The position numbers and the translations under genes are program-made. From an uncultured Azospirillum sp. (GTDB taxonomy: Bacteria > Pseudomonadota > Alphaproteobacteria > RF32 > CAG-239): a stretch of DNA of 23,375 bases. The stretch lies in contig UQMA01000025.1 of NCBI GenBank assembly GCA_900542055.1, forward strand, positions 1-23,375, written 5' to 3'. Below the pieces are notes generated by a model. That model did not search any database and was not told where the DNA came from. It worked only from the letters and a program-made list of their open reading frames with translations. Of the stretch, positions 6,132-13,847 are shown piece by piece. Every line of letters begins with the position of its first letter. The stretch's first letter is position 1.

Positions 6132-8213
6132 ATGTCAGAAACAGATAATCAAGATTTTTACGAGTCCGGTACGCAAGACGCACCGTTGATTGACAATCTC
6201 GGCAGCGCTATTAAACGCATTGTCGAAAAAGGAAAAGCCCGCGGTTATATTACTGTGGAGGAGCTGAATAAAGCGCTTCCTTCCGATAAAGAATCATCAG
6301 AACAAATTGAAGATATTATGGCCGAAATATCAGATATGGGCATAAGCATCATTTCTGAATCTGATGCCGATAATTTTGAACAGGAAGAACCGGAAGAAGC
6401 CGCCGATGATTATGACGAAACCGGAAACTTTGATGAAAAAGAAATGGGGCGCTATGATGATCCGGTTCGTATGTATTTAAAAGAAATGGGCAGTGTCGAA
6501 CTTTTGTCCCGCGAGGGTGAAATAGCCATTGCCAAACGTATTGAGGCCGGAAAAACCGTTATGATTGACGGTTTATGCGAAAGCCCGATGACAATTAAAG
6601 CCATTGCTTCGTGGCGTGATGATTTGGTCGGCGGAAAAATGCAGCTGCGCGATGTCGTTGACCTTGAAATGATGTACGGCGATGATCCTGAAGCTATTGT
6701 CTTTGATGATGAAGATGCCGCGTCGGCGGTTGTGGATTTAGATAAAGTAACAGCCGAAATTGCTGACAAAGAAAATAATCTTGACGATATTGACGAAGAT
6801 TTGGAAGAAGATATCGACCTCGAAGATGCGGTTGAAGACGATGCCGAAGATGTTGACGAAATTACTGACAAGGAAGATGACTGCGAAGACGGAGACGGTT
6901 CAACCGGCGGCGAAGATGGAGATGATGAGGTCGGAAGCCATTCATCAGCTTCGGTTTCTGCAATGGAAGAATCTTTGTGGGAACCGGTGCTTGAAATATT
7001 GAACAAAATTTCAAGTTATTACGATGATTTGAAAAAAATTCAAAATCAACGTGTTCAGGCTATTATTTCAGGGCAGGCGATTAAACCGGCTCTGGAAAAG
7101 AAATATGTTCAGATTAAAAAAGAGTTGGTCGAATTGATGAGTTCAATTCACTTAAACGCCAGCCGTATTGAACAATTGGTTGAACAACTTAATGAACTGA
7201 ACAAACGCTTAATGGGGTTAGAAGGCAAACTTTTGCGTTACGCTTTGTCTTGCAGAATTAAACGTGAAGACTTTTTGAATGAATATCAGCAATCGGAATT
7301 GGCTCCGAATTGGCTGGAAAATATTTCACATAAAAAAGACAAACATTGGCAGGAGTTTGTAACTAAATACGGTGCCGAAATTGTCGAGTTGCGCGAAAGC
7401 GTTGCTCAAATGGCTCAGGAGTGCGGTTTGCCGATTAACGAATATCGCCGCATGGTCGATACAATCAAAAAAGGCGAACGTGAAGCCGAACGCGCCAAGA
7501 AAGAAATGATTGAAGCTAATTTGCGTTTGGTTATCTCTATTGCTAAAAAATACACAAACCGCGGTTTGCAGTTTTTGGATTTAATTCAGGAAGGTAATAT
7601 AGGTTTGATGAAAGCGGTCGACAAATTTGAATATCGCCGCGGTTATAAGTTTTCAACCTATGCAACATGGTGGATAAGGCAAGCTATAACCCGTTCAATA
7701 GCAGATCAAGCGCGCACAATTCGTATTCCGGTTCATATGATTGAAACCATCAATAAACTGGTTCGCACGTCGCGTCAAATGCTTTCAGAAATGGGACGCG
7801 AGCCTGTTCCTGAAGAATTGGCGGCGCGTTTGTCTATGCCTTTGGAAAAAGTTCGCAAGGTTATGAAAATAGCTAAGGAACCTGTAAGTTTGGAATCTCC
7901 GGTCGGTGATGAAGAAGATTCATCATTAGGCGATTTTATTCCGGATGAAAGCGCATTGCAGCCTTTGGATTCTGCTATTCATGCTAATCTGAAAGAAACA
8001 TGCACACGTATTTTATCATCATTGACGCCACGTGAAGAGCGCGTTTTGAGAATGCGTTTCGGTATTGGTATGAATACCGACCACACTTTGGAAGAAGTGG
8101 GACAGCAGTTTAATGTTACTCGTGAGCGTATTCGTCAAATTGAAGCCAAAGCGTTGCGCAAGCTCAAACATCCGAGCCGTTCGCGCAAGCTGCGTTCGTT
8201 CCTTGATCAATAA
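6132..8213 (+). CDS. rpoD: Primary sigma factor RpoD (sigma-70)
   Basis: This is the housekeeping sigma factor that directs RNA polymerase to most promoters. The 693-residue protein shows region 1.1 (about 20-80), region 1.2 starting near D110 (DPVRMYLKEMG), a nonconserved region, regions 2.1-2.4 from M459 (ANLRLVISIAKKY, FSTYATWWIRQAITRSIADQ), region 3 and region 4 (about 625-690, LTPREERVLRMRFG and TRERIRQIEAKALRKL). The DNA-binding helices look intact. The nonconserved region holds a very acidic stretch at about 190-275, almost all Asp and Glu. The ATG at 6132 is preferred over a TTG at 6120 because GGGAAAAG lies just before it. dnaG lies upstream and a strong terminator follows. Confidence 0.98.
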   Translation: MSETDNQDFYESGTQDAPLIDNLGSAIKRIVEKGKARGYITVEELNKALPSDKESSEQIEDIMAEISDMGISIISESDADNFEQEEPEEAADDYDETGNFDEKEMGRYDDPVRMYLKEMGSVELLSREGEIAIAKRIEAGKTVMIDGLCESPMTIKAIASWRDDLVGGKMQLRDVVDLEMMYGDDPEAIVFDDEDAASAVVDLDKVTAEIADKENNLDDIDEDLEEDIDLEDAVEDDAEDVDEITDKEDDCEDGDGSTGGEDGDDEVGSHSSASVSAMEESLWEPVLEILNKISSYYDDLKKIQNQRVQAIISGQAIKPALEKKYVQIKKELVELMSSIHLNASRIEQLVEQLNELNKRLMGLEGKLLRYALSCRIKREDFLNEYQQSELAPNWLENISHKKDKHWQEFVTKYGAEIVELRESVAQMAQECGLPINEYRRMVDTIKKGEREAERAKKEMIEANLRLVISIAKKYTNRGLQFLDLIQEGNIGLMKAVDKFEYRRGYKFSTYATWWIRQAITRSIADQARTIRIPVHMIETINKLVRTSRQMLSEMGREPVPEELAARLSMPLEKVRKVMKIAKEPVSLESPVGDEEDSSLGDFIPDESALQPLDSAIHANLKETCTRILSSLTPREERVLRMRFGIGMNTDHTLEEVGQQFNVTRERIRQIEAKALRKLKHPSRSRKLRSFLDQ

Positions 8214-8230
8214 AAATCAAAGCCCTTTCA

Positions 8231-8273
8231 AAACAGCCCCCGAAAGTTGAAATTCAAATTTCGGGGGCTGTTT
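8231..8273. terminator. Strong terminator after rpoD, possibly bidirectional
   Basis: A perfect 15-bp stem (8231-8245 with 8259-8273) with a G/C-rich centre and A/T ends encloses a 13-nt loop. In the plus direction the stem ends in TTT and a run of seven T follows at 8281. It lies between two convergent genes, so it may stop transcription from both sides; its minus-strand T-run is short. Confidence 0.85.
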
Positions 8274-8306
8274 ATGACAGTTTTTTTGTTTATTTAAGGC
8301 AAAAGA

Positions 8307-9245
8307 TTAATGATGTATTTTTTCATCAATAATATATAAAGGGCGACGTTTGACCTCAACAAAAATTTTAGCAATATATTCTCCAATAATTCCCAATGAT
8401 ACCAATTGCACACCGCTGAACACAGTTATAAGCGTAACGGTGGAAGCCCAGCCTGACACTGTTCCGTGAGCGTTGTAATTAAGCAAAATTTTAAAAACAA
8501 AAGCAGCTCCAAGCAGTGAAATTAAAAAACCTGTGAAAGTAACCAATCTTAGCGGCACAATCGAAAAACTTGAAATTCCATTCCAAGCAAAAGCCAACAT
8601 CTTTTTTAGAGGATATTTTGTTTCTCCAGCCATACGGGGAGTGCGGTCATAATAGACTATTTTCGACTTAAAGCCCACAAGAGGAACAACCGCGCGCAAA
8701 AACAAATTTCTTTCAGGAAATTGTTTCAATTTTTCTACAGCTCGTTTTGTCATCATTCTGAAGTCGGCATGATTGTATATTATTTTTACTCCCAAGAAAG
8801 ACAAAAGTTTATAAAAGCCTTGAGCAGTAACCCGTTTGAACCAACTGTCGCTGTCTCTTTTTTTGCGCACTCCGTAAACAATATCGCAGCCGGAATTGAT
8901 TATTTGCACCATTTCAATAATGCAATCGGGATTGTCTTGCAAATCAGCATCTATGGTAACATAAATATCAGCATCGTTATCATACATACCAGCCAAAATA
9001 GCGCTTTGGTGCCCAAAATTGCGCGATAAGCTGCTGGCTTCTAAAAGAGGGTTTGATAAACAAGCCTGTTTTAATATTTCCCATGTGTTATCCAAACTGC
9101 CGTCATTAACAAAATGTGCACGGCTGTCAGGGCTGATAAGTTTATCTTTTATCATTTTGTTTAACAAATTTGAAATTGTTTTTATAGTTGTCGGCAAAAC
9201 TTCTTCTTCGTTGTAACAAGGAAGAATTATCAGCAGTTTTTTCAT
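8307..9245 (-). CDS. GtrB/DPM1-like polyprenyl-phosphate glycosyltransferase (GT2)
   Basis: The protein likely moves a hexose from a nucleotide sugar to undecaprenyl phosphate on the cytoplasmic face of the inner membrane. In its 312 residues the GT2 domain opens with LLIILPCYNEEEVLP, has FVNDGS and SRNFGHQSAILAGM, the catalytic TIDADLQDNP (D99, D101), and PRMAGETKYPLKKM near 210. Two membrane segments follow (about 225-250 and 265-290), the typical GtrB/ArnC/DPM1 plan. AAGGAG stands upstream of the ATG. It diverges from the glycosyltransferase operon that ends in gtrA, so the GtrA and GtrB partners are on opposite strands in this locus. The sugar cannot be read from the sequence. Confidence 0.9.
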   Translation of the reverse strand: MKKLLIILPCYNEEEVLPTTIKTISNLLNKMIKDKLISPDSRAHFVNDGSLDNTWEILKQACLSNPLLEASSLSRNFGHQSAILAGMYDNDADIYVTIDADLQDNPDCIIEMVQIINSGCDIVYGVRKKRDSDSWFKRVTAQGFYKLLSFLGVKIIYNHADFRMMTKRAVEKLKQFPERNLFLRAVVPLVGFKSKIVYYDRTPRMAGETKYPLKKMLAFAWNGISSFSIVPLRLVTFTGFLISLLGAAFVFKILLNYNAHGTVSGWASTVTLITVFSGVQLVSLGIIGEYIAKIFVEVKRRPLYIIDEKIHH

Positions 9246-9269
9246 ATCTTTCTCCTTATGAGAATTGTG

Positions 9270-9310
9270 TATATAATGTTTTGCAATAGACAGCCAAAAC
9301 CGATTATGAT
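9270..9310. promoter_or_regulatory. Predicted divergent promoters of the first glycan cassette
   Basis: On the plus strand TTGCAA (9281-9286) and TATGAT (9305-9310) are 18 bp apart. On the minus strand TTGGCT (9297-9292) and TATATA (9275-9270) are 16 bp apart. The two overlap, so the gtrB-like gene and the operon of 9363-13847 may be transcribed from one shared regulatory region. Matches are moderate. Confidence 0.35.
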
Positions 9311-9362
9311 AATAGAATGTATATAGAAAAAATACAATATTTATTGTGGAGCGACGTTAATT

Positions 9363-10175
9363 ATGGTTAAGGTATCAGTGTTAGTTCCTTTTTATAATTC
9401 TGAAGCGTATATTAGACAATGTATAGATAGTATCTTAAATCAAACTTTTACTGATTTTGAGCTTGTTCTGCTAAACGACGGTTCAACCGATAAATCAGAA
9501 GAAATTGTTCAAAGCTATAACGATAAACGTATAAAGTATTATAAAAACGAACGAAATTTGGGAATTCCCATCAGCCACAACAAGTTAATGGATTTAGCGC
9601 AAGGTGAATATCTGGCTCTGGTTGACAGCGACAATATATGTTTGCCCGAACGCTTGCAAAAACAAGTAGAATTTTTAGATAATCATCCGGATGTAACCGT
9701 AGTCGGAAGCTGGGGAGAATTATTTAATAATTTTCCGGCTGTTACTTTATTGCAGAAAATAAAAAAGAACTTCATAAATCTGGGGTGGGTTTGGTGCCAA
9801 CCGGCGGAAGTAACTTTAAAAGAAACTCTTAGAGGCAACACTTGTATGCATTCATCTATGATGATACGTCATCAGGATTTTAAAAACAAAAATATCCGCT
9901 ACAATCCTGATTTTGATGTGGCTGAAGATTATGATTTATTAAGACAAATTTTAGTTAGCGGATTAAAAATATGCAATATCCAAGAGGTGTTATTTAAATA
10001 TCATCTCTATGGCGGCAATATCTCGATTACAAAAAAAGAAAGAATGAAAAAAGCGGACATACAGGTAAAAGTTGATATTTGCCGCGATATGGGGATAACT
10101 TTTCGCCATAAATATCCATACTGGTTAATTATTGCCCGTAAATTAAGGCTTAAATTTTTCCAAAGGATGTTTTAA
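9363..10175 (+). CDS. Family 2 glycosyltransferase
   Basis: A 270-residue soluble GT-A-fold transferase that probably adds a sugar from a nucleotide donor to a cytoplasmic or lipid-linked glycan. It has the GT2 opening VSVLVPFYNSEAYIRQCIDS, LLNDGSTDKSEEI, and the metal-binding motif D88-S-D90 in ALVDSDNICLPERL. A later DVAEDYDLLRQIL segment resembles the ED motif of this family. The C-terminal tail is basic and may touch the membrane. GGAG lies 11 bases before the ATG. The stop codon shares one base with the start of the next gene (TAATG), which points to coupled translation within the operon. Donor and acceptor are unknown. Confidence 0.92.
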   Translation: MVKVSVLVPFYNSEAYIRQCIDSILNQTFTDFELVLLNDGSTDKSEEIVQSYNDKRIKYYKNERNLGIPISHNKLMDLAQGEYLALVDSDNICLPERLQKQVEFLDNHPDVTVVGSWGELFNNFPAVTLLQKIKKNFINLGWVWCQPAEVTLKETLRGNTCMHSSMMIRHQDFKNKNIRYNPDFDVAEDYDLLRQILVSGLKICNIQEVLFKYHLYGGNISITKKERMKKADIQVKVDICRDMGITFRHKYPYWLIIARKLRLKFFQRMF

Positions 10176-11776
10176 TGCACGAACAATGGTTTCGCAGCGA
10201 TATTTTACAAGGGATATGGCGTAATTTTGCTTTTTATTTTGGGTATCACGACCTTATTTTTTATGTTTTTGCGGTGCTGGCTTTTAATATAATCAATACA
10301 GTGATTATAAAATATTTCTTTAAGAAAACAGACTATGTTTTTGTTGAAGAAAAAAGCTATTTTTTTAATTTTAAAAATTGCGGCGACCGTTCGGCTTTTA
10401 TTGTTTTTGCATTTTCTTTTTGTTTGTATGTCATAAATATATTCAGTCTTGACGGAACAATTTTCAACGCTTATGACACAATGATTGTTAATAATATAAA
10501 CGATATGACTTACGGAGTAAAACCTTTGTTTGATTCCGTACGTTTTAATCCGATTGCAGGAATTGATCATAATATAATTTACGCTGTCAGTTTTAATTAT
10601 CGTATAGTTGATTGTTGGAATGTTCTAAAACAAGCGTTAAGTTTGTTTTTGCTTTATAAATTTTTTGCATTTATTCCGGTTACCAAAAGATTGTCGGCAT
10701 TAGCCGTTATAAATTTTGCGCCTTCTGTTTTCTGGGTAAATAATATCATTTTTTCCGAACAAAACACTCTTATCTTTGTTTTGCTGTCATTTATGAGTTT
10801 GGTTAAATACAGTAAAACCAAAAACTGTTTTACTCTGTTTATGTTCACATTTTGGTTAAATTTGGCAATATATACTAAAGAAACAAACATTTTGTTATAT
10901 ATGGGAATATTGGCGTTTTTGGTGCTGCGGCGGGTTTTTGCTGAAGAAATTGTTTTAAAATCATTTTTATCACCCTTAAAAACTTTGCGCACAATGCCGA
11001 TAGAATACCTTTTGTTTTGCAATATGTTTTTGTTTTCAATAGCTTATTTACTGTCCAGCGATTTATTGACCGAAGGAGCTTATATCAGGCACAATCATAA
11101 GGATATTTCAGAACTTTTGCAAATCAATTGGATGGAATTGATTATAAATTGTATTTCTCTTTTTATTTTAATGTTTGATTTGTCAAAACGGGGAAATTGG
11201 CTTATTAAAGGCAGTGTATTCGGCTGTTCTCTTATAAGTTTTTTTATAGTGTTTTATTTGCAAATCGCCGGTTATCCCGACTATTATAAAAGCTGGTATT
11301 TATATCTGCCGACAATCTTTTGCATAGGCTATATATTTTGGAAATTGCCGTCTTGGGGGCTTTTATGCTTATTTATACCTTTTGTACTTATTTCAGGATA
11401 TAAAAATTATACAGTTCACAATTTGGAGGAAGGAAAATCACGGCATGAATTGGCTGAATTTATAATATCTTATCCCGCAGATTCATTGATTTTGTTTGTC
11501 GATAAAAAAGATTTTAAGGATTCTTGGAAATTTGAATGCTTTAATTCCGCGCTGAAATATGTTTATCCAGACGGAAAAATAACATTCAAAACCAATCACA
11601 GCTTCCGTCCGGCTTTGGAAGGAGAAAACAGTTTGTTTTTCAAAACGATTCAAGCTTCCGCCCCAAGTAAAGGCGACTTTATAATTGTGAATAAAACGGA
11701 TACTTTTGACGTTTTTTCTGAAAATATGTTATTAGTATATGAAAATAAATTTTATAAACTGTATCGTCAGCAATAG
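10175..11776 (+). CDS. Multi-membrane GT-C-like glycosyltransferase, first of two tandem paralogs
   Basis: I do not recognise a named family with certainty. The 533-residue protein has about ten to twelve hydrophobic segments and a hydrophilic C-terminal domain (about 420-533). The plan resembles GT-C transferases that use polyprenyl-phosphate sugars. D101 (NAYDTM) lies in the first large outer loop, where GT-C enzymes keep an acidic residue, followed by VRFNPIAGIDHN; YTKE with E236 resembles the KE motif of several GT-C families. It is a full-length paralog of the next gene. With GtrB and GtrA in the cassette, it is probably the transferase that uses the flipped lipid-linked sugar, like the type-specific Gtr protein in serotype-conversion systems. 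Its start overlaps the preceding stop by one base. Confidence 0.7.
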   Translation: MHEQWFRSDILQGIWRNFAFYFGYHDLIFYVFAVLAFNIINTVIIKYFFKKTDYVFVEEKSYFFNFKNCGDRSAFIVFAFSFCLYVINIFSLDGTIFNAYDTMIVNNINDMTYGVKPLFDSVRFNPIAGIDHNIIYAVSFNYRIVDCWNVLKQALSLFLLYKFFAFIPVTKRLSALAVINFAPSVFWVNNIIFSEQNTLIFVLLSFMSLVKYSKTKNCFTLFMFTFWLNLAIYTKETNILLYMGILAFLVLRRVFAEEIVLKSFLSPLKTLRTMPIEYLLFCNMFLFSIAYLLSSDLLTEGAYIRHNHKDISELLQINWMELIINCISLFILMFDLSKRGNWLIKGSVFGCSLISFFIVFYLQIAGYPDYYKSWYLYLPTIFCIGYIFWKLPSWGLLCLFIPFVLISGYKNYTVHNLEEGKSRHELAEFIISYPADSLILFVDKKDFKDSWKFECFNSALKYVYPDGKITFKTNHSFRPALEGENSLFFKTIQASAPSKGDFIIVNKTDTFDVFSENMLLVYENKFYKLYRQQ

Positions 11777-11788
11777 AAGAGAGAAAAT

Positions 11789-13417
11789 ATGTTTCAAGAA
11801 AAAATATTCAATCATGATATTTTATCATCAATCGTACATAATTATACTTACTTTTTTACGTTTTTAGATATGTATGTTTATGCGGGATATGTCCTCGGTA
11901 TTTTACTGCTTTTGGGATTGCCTTTGATTTTTTGTGGAACAAATGAATATTTGCCGTTTTTTTCAAATGAACAAAAAATATTTAATTACAGAAAAAAAAG
12001 CGATTGGATAGGACTGTCTGCACTTTTGCTGTCAATAACAGCTTTTTTCATCATTATGATTATGCAGGAAAACTCTCTTTTTTGCAATTTTGACAGTATG
12101 ACAATTGATTATATTGACAGCTTGAAACAAGGAATTAAACCTGTTTTCGGAGAATGGCGTTTTACCCCGATGAGCGGAATAGATTATAATTTTGCTTTTG
12201 CGGTTACCAATAACTATTTTATGATTAATTGCTATGTCGCGCTCAAGCAGTTGTTTTGCCTGTGGCTTTTATATAAATTGTTCTGTTTTATGCCTGTTGA
12301 CAAACGCCTGTTTATGCTTGCCGTAATCAATTTTATTCCGGCTTGTTTTTGGATGAATAATTTTATTTTTCAAGAACAAAATATATTGATTTTTGTGGTT
12401 TTGAGCTTGATGTCGTTGAATAAATATCAACAAAATTCAAAATCTCGCTATTTGTTCTATTTTCTGATAACTATGAACTTAGCAATGTATACAAAAGAAA
12501 ATGTTATTTTGTTTTATGCCGGACTTGGCGCATGGTTGATTTTGACAGCGGTTGTCAATGAAAAAATAACCTTAAACTCATTTTTTCACCCGTTGAAAAC
12601 AATCAAAACATTGCCGATAGAGTGGATAATGTTTTGGAGCTTTTTCGTCTATTCGACTTGTTGGTTTTTATCAACTCCTATTGATGAAAACAGGTATTTA
12701 ACAACACACTCACGCGATTTGGCGGAAGTATGCAATATATACAAGTGTGAGTTGGCATTAAATGCTATAGCTTTAATCGTTATGCTAGTTAAAGTTTTCC
12801 GTAAACAGTTTAAAAATATGAATTTGCTCGGCGAAGGCAGTGTATTCGGCTCGTCGCTTGTCACATTTTTCATTGTATTTAAGTCGCATATTGTTCCGGC
12901 ATCGGATTATATACTGTCTTACTATTTGTATCTTACGGCTGGTTTTTGCACGGCATATATTTTCTGCAATCTTTCTAGAAAATGGCTTTTAGGAACCTTT
13001 GCAATTGTTGTTATAGCCTATTCAGGTTGGGAAAATTATAATATACACCTCGCTCAAAAAGGTGTTTACCGCCGCGAGTTGGCTGAGTTTATTATTTCAA
13101 AAGCCAAAGACGAAGATATGGTTATCTATATGCACAGTAACCAACGCCTTGATTACAAATGGTGGAAAACCATGGGGTGGTCGGCTTCGTTGAAATATGC
13201 GGCTCCTGATGCCCGTTTGCATCTTAAAACCGATTTGGACATTTACAGTTTTTATCATGCCGAAGATAGCAAATTTTTTAGAATGTTGCTCGGAAAACCC
13301 GAAAAAGGAGATTATATTTTGGTAAATGTTACAGAACGGCCAGCTTTTGTTCCCGCTCCCGAATATGAAACAGTATACCAAAACAAAGTGTACCGCTTGT
13401 ATTACATTGGCGGCTAA
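11789..13417 (+). CDS. Multi-membrane GT-C-like glycosyltransferase, second of two tandem paralogs
   Basis: The 542-residue protein aligns with the preceding one along its whole length. Shared blocks include GIKPVF/GVKPLF, a GID-N motif, LLYKLFCFMP/LLYKFFAFIP, LAVINF, QNILIFV/QNTLIFV, YTKE, and ELAEFIIS before the C-terminal domain. The candidate acidic residues are kept at the same spacing: D102 and E237. It likely has the same mechanism with a different acceptor or linkage, but this is inference. GAAGAGAG upstream of the ATG is a fair Shine-Dalgarno; the gap to the previous gene is 12 bp, and the next gene (gtrA-like) starts one base after its stop. Some segments differ strongly between the copies, so the duplication is not recent. 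Confidence 0.7.
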   Translation: MFQEKIFNHDILSSIVHNYTYFFTFLDMYVYAGYVLGILLLLGLPLIFCGTNEYLPFFSNEQKIFNYRKKSDWIGLSALLLSITAFFIIMIMQENSLFCNFDSMTIDYIDSLKQGIKPVFGEWRFTPMSGIDYNFAFAVTNNYFMINCYVALKQLFCLWLLYKLFCFMPVDKRLFMLAVINFIPACFWMNNFIFQEQNILIFVVLSLMSLNKYQQNSKSRYLFYFLITMNLAMYTKENVILFYAGLGAWLILTAVVNEKITLNSFFHPLKTIKTLPIEWIMFWSFFVYSTCWFLSTPIDENRYLTTHSRDLAEVCNIYKCELALNAIALIVMLVKVFRKQFKNMNLLGEGSVFGSSLVTFFIVFKSHIVPASDYILSYYLYLTAGFCTAYIFCNLSRKWLLGTFAIVVIAYSGWENYNIHLAQKGVYRRELAEFIISKAKDEDMVIYMHSNQRLDYKWWKTMGWSASLKYAAPDARLHLKTDLDIYSFYHAEDSKFFRMLLGKPEKGDYILVNVTERPAFVPAPEYETVYQNKVYRLYYIGG

Positions 13418-13418
13418 A

Positions 13419-13847
13419 ATGTTTTCACTATACTTTGCTATTGAAAAGATATGGTTTAAATTTCCACAGAAACTACGCTATCTGTTGGTTGGAGGTTTTA
13501 ATACCGTTTTCGGATACTTGCTTTTTGTTTTTATGGTGTCGTTTTTGGGATGGACATATAAAGCGGCTCTGATAATCGGCTACATTATCTCAACCAATGT
13601 TGCTATTTTTACTATGCGTTATTATGTTTTTCGTTCAGCGGAAAATTTGAAACAAGAATATATAAAAGCATGGGGTGTTTATCTAAGCACTATGTTATTA
13701 AATTATGCAGCTATGTTTGTAATGGTTGATATTTTAAATATCAACCAATTGGGAGCGCAGGCTTTTTATACGCTTTTTAGTGTCGTTTTTACCTATATAA
13801 TGCACAAATATTTCAGTTTTTGCCGCAAAAATCAACCGGCTAAATAA
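13419..13847 (+). CDS. GtrA-family membrane flippase
   Basis: A 142-residue protein with four membrane helices and the GtrA-like signature LRYLLVGGFNTVFGYLLF at about 18-35, followed by TNVAIFTMRYYVF and a C-terminal FTYIMHKYFSF. GtrA proteins are thought to flip undecaprenyl-phosphate-sugar across the inner membrane for a GT-C transferase. The ATG at 13419 is chosen over an in-frame start at 13326, because it follows the previous stop by one base and starts at the beginning of the family homology. Its 3' end overlaps recG by 16 bp on the opposite strand, and no terminator is visible between the two. Confidence 0.9.
   Translation: MFSLYFAIEKIWFKFPQKLRYLLVGGFNTVFGYLLFVFMVSFLGWTYKAALIIGYIISTNVAIFTMRYYVFRSAENLKQEYIKAWGVYLSTMLLNYAAMFVMVDILNINQLGAQAFYTLFSVVFTYIMHKYFSFCRKNQPAK

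Noticed and set aside
6452..7006. A 184-codon minus-strand frame in rpoD rich in Ser
   Set aside because: It is the antisense shadow of the Asp/Glu-rich acidic stretch of RpoD and has no initiation signal.
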